Positions 34,953 through 48,200 of a stretch of DNA of 64,000 bases are shown here, one piece after another (positions within the stretch are counted from its first letter, which is position 1; each line of letters starts with the position of its first letter). The notes under the pieces are model-generated. The model saw only the letters and a program-made list of their open reading frames with translations. It ran no database searches and was not told the DNA's origin. The stretch comes from Gigantopelta aegis (taxonomy: Eukaryota > Mollusca > Gastropoda > Neomphalida > Peltospiridae). Both the position numbers and the translations under genes were made by a program. The stretch is from the NCBI RefSeq assembly GCF_016097555.1, contig NC_054704.1:77092638-77156637 (forward strand), written 5' to 3'.

Positions 34953-37900
34953 TTAAAGCTCATCGTGTAATTCTGATTTTTCTTCATCTAGAGACAGTGG
35001 TTTACAAACAGCCGGTGTTGCAAATTCAAACTGATATTCACATCGACTAGGCTCGGATGCAGACAGTATGGCATTTTCTGAACCACACTGAAATAATATC
35101 TGAAACAAAAATACAAAATATTGTTAGCATCAAACAAAAAAAACAAAAAAATTGTTACCATCAAATATTCCACTATATTCTCTCTAAACCAAATATCCAT
35201 GTTTTAAAGCGACATACCCTAATTTTTAAAAATGTATGTTTGCCTAAGTAATGGTTAATGAGACAAGCTCTAGTTATTTTTGACAGTATTTCCCTGTTTA
35301 ACCTTCTGACTACTGCAGGCGAGATATCTCGCCCGACGTCACGTCAGTCGATATACTGTACACTGTATACAGTGCATTCCCCAATTCATATTTCCCGCCG
35401 TTTTGCACACGAAACTCACCGGAAACGGAAATATAATTAAAGAAAAAAGATTTTTTTTCAAAATGGTGGCTTTTGTTTTGATTTTTTCAATTGAAAATAC
35501 CTTGAAATTTTGAGTTCAAAAAGTGGTTTTCGGTAAGTATTTTCGCTTGACAACAATGGCGGCACGTCGCGGTCATTTTCAGGGATCGATAGCTGATTGT
35601 GACAGCTAATTTGATAATAAATTTGATCGTTTTACCAACAACGAAAATTACCAAATATTGCAATATGAATCTTAGTTCGGGTTTTAAAAAAAATTCTGGT
35701 CAGAAAACCACTGTTATCGGGAATAATGGACATAAATACTGGACAGCTGGCCACAAATGCCCGTAAGTAAACGCAACTTTTTCGATTTTTTGCCTAATTT
35801 TAATCACCATTAGCCGATCTAAAATAATAAAAATTACAAAAAAAGACACAAAAATAATACTTACCGATTAATATATGAACTTTATTTCATGTTTTTATAA
35901 AACATTTAAGTGAATATATGTGAGTAAAAATTATAAACTTGTACCCACTCAACGTGGTTTTTGTTAAAAATTAATCCAGTAGTCTAAAGGTTAAACATCA
36001 CAGACTTTAGCTTCTCTCAGTTTTAACCATATCCAAATGCATGTTGCAGGTTTGCAGATTAACTAAACTTGGTGTCCATTTTTACGGGCTGAAACTAGGG
36101 TCTGCACCTTTAAAGGGTATGTGGTTTAGAGATGGTCTGTACTGCTATTTAAAAATGGACTGTGAAAAATGTCTGCTTTTGAGACAACTACGGTTATTGA
36201 GGGTCTGGTTTTGAAACAATTACGGTTGCTGATAGTCTGGTTTTGAGACAAATACGGTTACCGAGAGTCTTGTTTTGAGACAATTACGTTTGCTGAGGGT
36301 CTGGTTTTGACACAATTACGGTTACCGAGGATCTGGTTTTGAGACAATTACGGTTACCGAGGGTCTGGTTTTGAGACAATTACGGTTACCAAGGGTCTGG
36401 TTTTGAGACAATTACGGTTACCGAGGGTCTGGTTTTGAGACAATTACGGTTACCGAGGGTCTGGTTTTGAGACAATTACGGTTTTACGATTACGTTTGTT
36501 GAGGGTCTGGTTTTGAGACAATTGTGGTTGCTGAGGGTCTGGTTTTGAGACAATTGTGGTTGCTGAGGGTTGGTTTTGAGACAATCTGATTGGGTCTGGT
36601 TTTTTGAACAATTGTGGTTGCTGAGGGTCTGGTTTTGAGACAATTACGGTTACCGAGGGTCTGGTTTTGAGACAATTACGGTTACCAAGGGTCTGGTTTT
36701 GAGACAATTACGGTTACCGAGGGTCTGGTTTTGAGATAATTACGGTTACCGAGGGTCTGGTTTTGAGACGATTACGTTTGCTGAGGGTCTGGTTTTGAGA
36801 CAATTGTGGTTGCTGAGGGTCTGGTTTTGAGACAATTGTGGTTGCTGAGGGTCTGGTTTTGAAACAATTGTGGTTGCTGAGGGTCTGGTTTTGAGACAAT
36901 TACGGTTACCGAGGGTCTGGTTTTGCTGAGGGTCTGGTTTTGAGGGGTTTCACTGTACATGTACATTGACCGATGAATGCACATCCATAGTTACATGGCA
37001 GTGCATTTCAAGGAGTATACTATGAACTTAGCTGTCATACACAGTCGGCAGTAGTCTACTTGAAAAGGAAATTATTATAATTCTACATAATTTATTAAAA
37101 TTTAGGTATTCACAACCATTTTTCACCTAACAGAAATGACTGGGTGTAATTTGGATCAATTCCGTAACTAATTTTATTTATATACTGCACAGACTTGATG
37201 GAAGTATATAAAGATTGCTACAAGTAATAAACAAAAATTACGTTTACAAGAAAATGTATTTTAGACAGAACCTAAACTGATGAATAGGGGAGCAGGGCCA
37301 ATTTGAAGTGCTCTTTATAAACAAATATGACTGTAGTACAACATTCATTTTGACTGTATATGCTTGTGTAATAATACACTTACCTTGACAGATCTATCGG
37401 GTCCATTCCAACAGTTTTGACCTCTTTCATATTTTTGTGCTGAATATTTGTTATCTCCAGATCCCTCCCAATGACCCCATAATCTGAAAAGCAAAAACAA
37501 ATTATAACATTTGGCATGTTGTAATAATATGGTACACAGTTTACATCAACTGAAGTAAATCATTTTTGAATAGCTATTGACCACTGAACTTCTTATTAGA
37601 TGCGTGTAAAACAGCAGTTGCAGAAAATCTTTTACACATTTTAGTTAATATGATGATGATGACTACAAATACATTATCGGCACGTCATAATAATGTACAC
37701 AATTATCACCTAATACTTGTGTATTGCCTCTTTTCTTTGTCTATATATTCATTTACATGCTCATGTCCAATTAAGGTTCAAGCACACTATCCTGGACATA
37801 CACCTCAACTATCAATACTAACCCAAAAAAAACCCGTCATTTTGCAATATATTACATAAAAGATACAAGATTAATTATAATTATTTATGTTCAATTATTT

Positions 37901-39261
37901 AATAAGAGTTACAAACCCTAAACTGGTTTCAGTGCCCCCAACCTTGGGCCGCTGTGATGCTCTGTTGAACGGACACAGTTTATACGTGTATTCTCTATCA
38001 CTGTATTCAAAACACTGATTCTCAAGAAAAGCAAATTCTTGCTCTGGACCAAAATCTGTCTCTAAATATTTTTTTAATCCTCTGAAAAGAGAAAAGAAAC
38101 AACATTAACACACATATAGCATTTGGTAGGTACTAATTATCTTGAAATATCAATGTTAATTTTGTTTTTAAATGTCAAGGGTTCTTATTAAATGTACAAC
38201 ACTAAACCGTACAGTGATATTGTAAGTTATAACCGAGATAATAAATAATCGACTACCAAATAATATGGTAATGATCAAATTTTATTATGAAAGAAAGAAA
38301 TGTTTTATTTAATGACGCACTCAACACATTTTATTTACAGTTATATTGCGTCAGACATGTGGTTAAGGACCACACAGATATTGAGAGAAGAAACCTGCTG
38401 TCGCCACTTCATGGCTTACTCTTTTCGATTAATAGCAAGAGATCTTCTATATGCACCATTCCACAGACAGTACATACCACATCCTTTGATATACCAGTCG
38501 TGGTGCACTGGTTGGAGCAAGAAATAGCCCAATGGGCCCACTGACGGGGATCAATCTCAGACCGACTGCGCATGAAGCGAGCGCTTTACCACCGAGCTAC
38601 ATCCCGCCCCCAAATTTTATTATGATTTGAGACTATAATATAGTCACTTGTAACCAGATGAACAGAATTCACTAAAAAACAATAAATGCCATGAACAAGT
38701 CTTTTAATAATGGACTTTAATATCAAATGTTATTTATGTTATTAAAATATTTAAGCACAATAAGACAATATGCAGATCCTCAGTCAAAATATCATCATTT
38801 TGATGTTCAAGGGTTTGAACCATGAAGTTTGAGATCTCATGGTTCGAGATAAACCACAGCTGTTGGTTAAAATGTATAGCATGCTGTAACATTATTGTTA
38901 GTCATTAATACTTACGAGATCTCGTTCTCAATATCTCTCACTTTCTTATCAACATCGTCATACTTCTGTCTTGCTGCATCAGCAGCTGTAACACAAAGAT
39001 TGCACTTTGAATGTCCAAAATCATGTTCCACAAAAATTAAAACTGTCAGCAATGTTATTAATAGGACAGTTTCTTATAATGATTTCTCTTTCCTATACAA
39101 CAGCTTGAGATGTATTACTGCTTTACAAACAAGAATCCTGCACAATTAATGCCTCGCCTACCATAAAATTTATGTACATCTCGCTGATATTCATCTCAAT
39201 GTTGTTAAAACAATAATAATAATAATAATTGAATTTAAAATATTAAGTAAAATTTTAATTT

Positions 39262-39297
<36 letters not shown>

Positions 39298-42200
39298 GAG
39301 AAAACCATTGATAAATGCAAATAGAGACAGAGTTTCATTGATGTAGGACTTACATTTTATGAAAAATGGATCTGTACACCAAATGAACTAGATGCTGAAG
39401 TATTTTAATAAGTAATAGCAATATTTAAAATGCACTGAATTGAACATTCATAGATGTCAATATAAACCTAGTTTCATTGATGTGGAATTTATAGTTTGTG
39501 AGAAATTGACCGAAATGCAATAACTTAACATTGACAAAAGGCTAAACAAAACAAATTGTATTACCTTCAATTAATCTCTTTGTCTCTTCGTCATACTCTG
39601 GCATTACATCTTCATCTTTTTTCTCTTCCGTAGCCTAAAAAATATAAATTTGAAATACATTTAACATTTTAAACAGAAACACCAGCTCCTTTGAATATGA
39701 ATAATTTTTACATTTGGTACTTAATGTTAAGAATTCTTTAAATGCTGCACTGACAATGGGAAATAACAGCAAATAACAAGATTGGAATGTAACATTAAAA
39801 ATATGGTATTTAATGGCATAGCTCTCATAAGCATTAGGCCACAATAAAATAAATCCTAGATTTTTATCCCCGAGAATAAAGGCCTACCTTCATTTTTTTT
39901 TTTTTTTAAAGCATGTATTATGGGTCGCATTTCCAATGTCCTGACAATACAAAATACAAAATAAAATTCTCCCGCCACCTCCATTTTGAAAACAAAAATA
40001 TAGATAAAAATTTAGCATTTAATTTATAATGGCTCATTAAACGAAATATTTTTATTGCAAATACTGCACACAGAAATGAATGTCAAAGATATTTAGCAGT
40101 TAATAAAAAGAAGGTTAGATTAATATGCTTTAGGTGTTTGGGTAGATATTTGTTAGTAAATAGACAAGTTCAAAGAGAAGCATGGCTTGCAATGAGCATA
40201 GAAAGTAAGCTGCAGACTGGAGACATAACAACCATATTTCCATTACTCATGTTAAAGGAAATTCTAAACAGAGTTAATCCTGTTTTTGTTACTTCCACAC
40301 AAAAAACAGACCGGATTTGGATCATGAAAAATCATATTATGGTTATGAAGACTTAGGTCATATTTAACACAGTGCAAATATACACCACCAAAAAGGTTAC
40401 CAGTATTGGGTTAAAAATACTATGGCCTTTTAGACCAAAATGCTTTCCATTAACGATCACTGCATTTAATAACTCATGGCTTCAGATTAAATTTATTTTG
40501 CTTAAATGTTCAAAAATGTTAAATAGCAGAGGTACAGAATTAGTGGACCTATTAAAATGCTCAGACAAATTATCCACACAATTATAATTATACGTGATGA
40601 TATGGCAATACTGATTCTATATTTGTATTAGAGTAGATTTTTTTTCAACTAAAGATATCTTCCAGATGATGTGTCACAAAGTTTAATTCTTTACACTTTC
40701 TCAGAGAATTCTAAACCCAAATCAATATTTTCAACAGTCTGTTTCCAAGCATGTCATCAGCAGTAAAATTTTTACATCTGCATTTCGAAATAATTAACAG
40801 AACTTTTACACCATGTATAAAAAGCATCAAAGTCTTGGGCTTATAAAACTCTTAAAATGTAGACTCAAGTCTCTAACCTGTTGAAGCTTTAACATCAAGG
40901 CAACACATGTATACATACTGCATGCATGTAACGGCATTAAAGATTTGAGTTTACACTTTTAAAAGTTCTATAAGCATAGAGAGTACAAATATATTTTTTT
41001 AAATCCTGAATAACCACAATTCCCTTGCTGTAATTTATGACCAACATCACCAATATACATGTAACATAACAAACACATAATACAAGGATAACAATGACAA
41101 TGGACAAACAATTAAGAAAATGTTTCAGGCTTTTAAAAAGAATGGGGATTTTGTGAGCTTTTGATGAAACGACAGGGACAAAAACAGTGTTTGGTTACTG
41201 CTACTGCTAAAATCTGGAAGGAAGGAAGGAAATGTTTTATTTAACAATGCACTCATCACATTTTATTTACGGTTATATGGCATCGGACATATGGTTAAGG
41301 ACCACACAGATATTGAGGGAGGAAACCCGCTGTCACCACTTCATGGACTACTCTTTTCAATTAGCAGCAAGATATCTTTTATATGCACCATCCCACAGAC
41401 AGGATAGTACATACCATGGCCTTTGTTACACCAGTTGTGGAGCACTGGCTAGCTAAAATCTGGAATTCTAGATTTTCAAAATATTATTTTTGATAGTATT
41501 GGGTAAAAGAGCATTGAACAAGTTTCTTTCCTTGTTTTTTTTAATGACAATTCATAATTATTATCGACCAAACTGACAATTTGTTTTTTCCTTCTACAAG
41601 ACCTTTTCCTAATTTAAAAATAAATAAAATGCACTAGAATAAATAGCAAATGATTAGCAACACAGTGACCGAAATAAGAAGAATATTTTACTAGTCCACT
41701 GAACAAATACATCTAGTAATCAACTTGTCTGCCAATATTTTCACCTGTCCAAATAAATGGGGTTTTTTTACTCAAGTACCAAGATGATGTTTTCAATTGC
41801 TCAAAATGATTCTGCAATACACATTTTCACTTGTCCACTGGACATTTTGCTTGTCCGAGCAGATTTTCACTTGTCAGGACAAACAGACATGTGCTTATTT
41901 GGTACCAATTTGTCACAACTGTCAATTAGCAGCTGCATTAAAAACTCCACATGAACTAAACACACATTTGAAATCTTGTGACAAACATGTGACGACAAAG
42001 GGTTAGTTGAAACAAAGGGGTAAGCATTCCAGCATGCAACAAACAGCATGGCTTCCGAGGTCTCACAGTACACATTTGATGGCGTCACAAACTCTGTGTT
42101 CAAACCGTACTCAAACCTCGGACACCAGTTCGAGCAGAATCAAGAGGCTGCTCCAGGCAAGTAAAGATCTACTCACTGGGAAATGATCAACACGATCATC

Positions 42201-45200
42201 ATCATCATCATCATCATCATCGATTTCATCATCCTCTTCGTGGTGACCTTCCTCGATATCATCAAAATCAACGGGTGGGGTTAGGGGTGGTGTGCCTGGT
42301 GGGGATGGGTGGCCAGCCTATAATGTACCATACCTCGTTTACACCAAAGTTCAATGGCACATGCTCAAGGAATATCATAAAATGTGTTATTTGTCTTCTT
42401 CTTTTTTTCATTTAGTATATAATGCATTAATTTAAAATGGATGAATACTTTATTTTTATTTATACTGAAGAGTAATAATAATAATAATGGTTGTTAAAAA
42501 CTTGGGGTGAGGAGAACCCCCAAAAATAATGTTTAAATACATTTCACTTACTTCTACACTGACACCATATTAACCGGTGTAAAAATAAATGCTCTTGTAA
42601 ACAGTAGCAGTAAAAGTAGATTTCATGACATACTCATTATCTATATTTAGAAAAGTTAGTGTTTTGTAGATGACACATTTTATTCTGGTCATGTTTCACT
42701 GTTAGCCGGTGTTTTTGCAATGACTTTTGGTGTGGATTGGAAAATGACAAAATATGTATGAAACCAATGCACACTTGTGTTAATAAAAGTAACAGACTGG
42801 TATTAAATTTTTTAAAATTAATTTAACACTAAACTGTACAAGTTAGTTACACAATGTTGTTAAATACATCAACTGACTACGAAATTCATGCGCTGTATTA
42901 TTTCCTGCTAATAGGAGCACCTCTGATGATGTGAGAATACATTCCATGCACCATGACATTTATCTATTATTGTGTCACTATACTGTGGAAAACACATTAT
43001 TAAGTGTTCAAGTCACATAAACGTTAGTTAATTTATTTATATTCAAATATACTTTCAATATATTTACTGGTTATGTTCTTGTTATGATCTATAGGACAGC
43101 AATGAGTGGAATATCTGAAGGAAATAAAATATCTGAAACAAGGATTTTTAGTATGGGCTATCTGTAGTATTCACTGTTTAGAGTCCATATAAACGGAACT
43201 GAGACATATACCCCCTGCTCAGCCCCCCCCCCCCCCTCCTAAATTTTGCGACAATTGTAAGTTTATTATATATTAATTTTAATTTTTTTTACAATCCCCT
43301 CCAAACCTCCTCCCAAAGTTCCACTGGTATTCCGCCTCATGTCATTGGGGCCCCCCTAAATGAATTTTCTGGATCCGCCACTGAAACATTCTGTACACAA
43401 TTACGTAACATGTGGCATATCTGTATCATATTCAGGAAGGCAAGCACTCAAGGAGCAGGCACCATATGATGGTCAAAATACACAACATGCTTCCTGCTAT
43501 ATGACTTGACAAGCAGCTTTTGTTTTTTTATTTTACTTCTGACAGTAATCCAGATATATAGAGAATTCCTCAATTTCAAAAAAAGTTAAAACTTTGTTTT
43601 GGTTAACGACACCATTAGAGCACATTGATTTATTAATCATCGGCTATTGGATGTGAAACTATATGTAATTTTTACATATAGTCTTAGAGAGGAAACCCGC
43701 TACATTGTTACATTTTAGTAGCAAAGGATCTTTTATATGGACCATCCCATAGACAGGATAGCACATACCATGGCTTTTCATATTAGCAGTCATGGCGCAC
43801 TGGCTAGAATGAGAAATAGTCCAACAGGCCCACCGACTGGGATCGATCCTAGACAGACCACGCATCAGATAAGCGCTTTACAAGTGGGCTACATCCCGCC
43901 CTTCCTCATGTTCAAGTGTAATACTATAAATCATAAACTGTATCCACTCTTCTACATTGCTCATTTGCTGTTCAAAAAAAATGTTGAGAAGCAGCCTGCT
44001 TCCCACTCCACAAAATTAATTTGAACCTTGATACATCAAATAAATATTCAACTGTGAACACATGTCCTCCTGAAAACATTACAGTTTTGTGAGTGAAAAA
44101 GGACGACATTTATTTCTCTATGGTTCTTACCGTTTCTGGAGGCGGTGAGACCGTTGTTTCTGTGGTTGATGGCTCTTCACTGTCACCCTCCTGGTTTTCT
44201 CCCTCCTTGTCACCTTTATCTTCCGCTTCTTGTTTCGCCGATTTGTAAATTTCTTTGATGTTGGGCCAGATTTTCTCCAAGAACTCATCTTTACCGGCCT
44301 TCTCCAAGTCCTCTAAGTATTCCTACGAGTATGAATCGATCAATAAAAACATTTTATAATGAGAAGTTATGCTTTTCTATTAAACATCAATTAGAGTAAA
44401 CATTTTATTCAGTATCGCATCATGATTAGCCACAAAACTTTTAGAGATTGCCACATAATTTTACAACATTTAGCAGTAATTGCTAATCAATTTCCAATTG
44501 ACTATAAATGTCACTAATCAAAATTTTCAGACCCAAATGTTCCTTGCATTAACATACTTGCAAGTGCCATAATTCACTAATTTTCCATTTCTGATAAATA
44601 ACCACAAAATATGCAATTTAGATAGAGCCCCTTTAATTATTAATCAAATATTCATGACATAACTTCCATTAAAAAAACACAAAAAACATTAATTCATCCT
44701 TTAACCCAACCTAAACAAATAAAACTACATGTACTAACAAGAATTTCTAAGAAATATTAAACCAGATTTGGGTTATTCTTGCACAACAGAATATATCAGC
44801 CAATCACTGATATTAATATTCACTTAATGGTATGTAATCTCATATACCAAATATTGGGCAAAAACAAGAACACAATAACTCACTTTCATTAATATTAAAG
44901 ATTCCTAACTTAATTTTTAAATTTTAAAATTCAAATCAACAAATCAAGCATCCGTAAGCATGAAATGGAGAAAACTTGAGTGTTTTCTCTTTTATAGATA
45001 CATTACCTGTCCTCAAACAAGTGCAGCATTCAACAGATGGTGGTGGGTGCCGAGATCCGTAGATGCTTGTGAAAACTCCCCAACCGGAAACAGGCTGACT
45101 AGTGGAAGAATAAGGCCAACCTTGGTAAGCCCTCATCCTAGGGATGCCCGTCACAGACCAATGCAGGTGATGTTAGTAACAACAACCAGAATGGTGGCAT

Positions 45201-48200
45201 CCGTCAGCAGTGGCAGGTACGGCTCCTAGAACACATGGACCAGGAGGCGGAAGCCACATCTCATGCTGGTTCTGACAGGGTGGGAAGACGTAGCCACCAG
45301 GGATGCAGGTGTTAGGTAACCCTCACGTATTGAAGTGTTATAGTTTTTCAATAACAAGCGACAACCTAATGAGGTGCATCCGTCAGAACATTGAACAAAA
45401 CAAGACCCCCAAGTGTTTTCTGTCTAGTACACCAAAGATCTGTTAGTCCAATAACGACAACCAATAACCACATGCAGTGCAGGGTAAAGGTTATCGAGAC
45501 AAAAGTTCCGGCACCAGTACGTGAACTGTGCAAAAGAACAAAAGTCTAAGCAATCCTCATCTGTCGATTCGATGGACATCTCGGTATGCAGCCCAGAATC
45601 AGACAGACATCAACGGCGACGAGGACGGCTTGTATTCAACAGAGTCTGTGCAGCAACAACCGGACCCAGATGATGGAACCCCTCAACGTCTTCTGTGGAG
45701 ACATCCCTCAGATAATAGTTGGCGAAGATGGAGTCCGTAGCCCAGAACCAACCAGTGATAATGTGCTGAATGGGTGTGTTGCAGTGCAGGGACATCGTGG
45801 CAGCCAAGGCACGGAGTTCATGCGGATTAGAAGCAGACGGAGCAGGTAAACCCTCCTTCTGATAGGCGGTCAGGATAGAAGACCGGATCCAGGTGGCCAC
45901 CGTGTTCTTGGTAAGATCCCTCAACCGACTCTGGTTACAGGAAAGGAAGTCTTTTGCGATGTTGTCGAAAAGATCTGGTGCAGGGCTCTGACAGGGCACA
46001 ACGCCAAGTCCTCAATGTCCGCCGGACCAACGATAGAGGAGAGGGCCTGCACAACATACGAACGAGGCGCTTGGTCTGGTAACTGATTCTTTGCAACAAA
46101 GTTCATGAGTAACCCCAAGTTGACTGCATGCCGATCTCGGTGAAAACGTACCAAGTCTACATCAAGAGCATGGAGTTCTGAGACACGGACAGCCGTGGCA
46201 AAACCGAGTAAAAACACCATCTTCCGCGTCAAGTCTTACAGGGAAGAGGATTCGATCGGCTTATAAGGTGCGGTCGATAACGCTCGTAACACCAGATTCA
46301 GGTCCCATCTTGGTGGCCGAAACCGGTGTACTTGATCTTCAAGGCGAAACCCTTTGATCATCTTATGGATCTCAGGAATACCCGATAACTTCGTTCCAGT
46401 AGTGACATCACGAACAGTAGCGATGACCGAAACGTACCCAGCGATGGTAGACCCCTTCAATCGTAAAGTGGTCCGCAGATACAGCAAAAAAACCAGCAAG
46501 ACGAGGTATTTGAATCGTCTGAGGGTTGAGTTTTTTTGCCGGACACACCATCGGTGAAGACAAAGCCATCTGACGTTGTAAGCCGCAGTAGTAGATGATC
46601 TGTGCGCTTTCAAAATGGCCACCGTAGACTGTGAAGAAAAACCTTTCTTCCTCAAACTCTTTGGAGATACAGTCCACGCGTGCAATTGGACAACTGCGGA
46701 TGTGGATGGTATAGTCTTGACGTGGGATGCAGCAACAGATGATCCCAGTCTGGCAGCGATAAAGGATGTGGATCGGCAAGACGTATTAGATCTGGATACC
46801 ACATCCTGGATGGCCACATCGGAGCAATGAGTAACAGGCGACAATGGTACAGCTGAAACCTCTGAAGCACCCTTGGAAGGAGGATTGGTGGAGGAAAAGC
46901 GTATGCGTCCATCTGTTCCCAGCTTATGGCCAATGCGTCGAGATCCAGAGCTTCGGGATCTGGCACCGGAGACACGTAAACCCTCAGCTGATGGTTGAAT
47001 CGTGTGGCGAAAGGATCTATGTTTGATGTGCAAAGTCTGTCGCACACCCATCGAAACGCTTCGGGATGGAGCATCCATTCCGTCGGATGTGGAGACAACG
47101 GCCGAGACAGTGTGTCGACTAGTACATTGGAAACCCCTGGAATATGGCGAGCCCGAAGTTACAACGGAATCTCGTCAACCAGCTTGTAGAGACGATAAGT
47201 CAACTGCAGCAGACTGCTGGAGTGGGTTCCGCCCCAACGGTTGATATAAGCCACTGCGGTGGTACTGTCTGTGGCTACCATGAGAGAGGCGCCTGACGGC
47301 ATCTCTCGCCAATGAAGGATGACGTAACTGCCAACATCTCCAACAGGCTGATGTGTAGATCGGCTTCATCTGTAAACCACAGACACCAACAGGGACTGGA
47401 CTGCAAGGCGACTGGTAACCAGATCAGCAAATCTGCGTTATTATACTGAATGCATGGATTCAGAAACAGACTGGATACCGCGACCTCTAAGCGTCAAATG
47501 TTGCGCCAACGTCAAAATTACTCTTGCAATGATACATCATGAAACAGTAATAGTGATTCAGGAATCAAGACATCGGAAACAGCGACCCCGTGATACAGGC
47601 AAGAGCCAAGACAGCGTAGCAACTCGCTACGCTACATGCCCGATATACCTGGAAGTGAAGCAACGCAAAACAACAACCGGCTAAAATCCACGGTCGTCAC
47701 ACCACCCGGTGCGAAACAGCAGCAGAGACCATCTAGACAACATCGGTCACGAACTCTGGCGGTAACAACAGTGAACGTCAGTGAGTTGATAAGCCGCAAT
47801 GATCCCTGTACCACTTGATGGCAACTGGATAACTTCCGGAACCAGCGGAAGTAGCGACTGTCTTGCATCGCCACCGGATATAGAGAACGATCTGCCGAAT
47901 GTCGCTGAACCTTCCTCGAACATCGGTGCACGGGATCTCAACACAAGTGACCGGACCAGTAGACTGTCTTCGTCACCAACCCGGAACGCTTGTAACGTCG
48001 AACCCCTTCACGGCAAAGAGACATATGTAGACCACAGGTCTGCCAAGATTACCGGCTTGTGCTGAAAGTCGAGAATGGATCGCTTCAGGCAAGTCGGTTG
48101 ACGATAGTGTGCAATCGTAGTGCACATTGACGTCACGGAAGATATAAGGTAGACCAACATCAAAGTCGACGGCTGGAACAAGGCATATCCTCTGGCATCC

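Noticed and set aside
36170-36953. CRISPR-like array of 32-bp units
   Set aside because: There are no unique spacers between units; repeats are head to tail, the setting is a eukaryotic intron, and the edge matches a transposon end.
36450-36984. Repetitive minus-strand reading frames (SQNQTL...KPDPQ)
   Set aside because: They arise from the minisatellite, shift frame with unit length and have no homologue I know.
41757-42103. Frames near 41.8-42.1 kb (CDKHV, HLSGQ)
   Set aside because: Short, no splice logic with PRKCSH, and they lie in repeat-like text with cttgtcc iterations.
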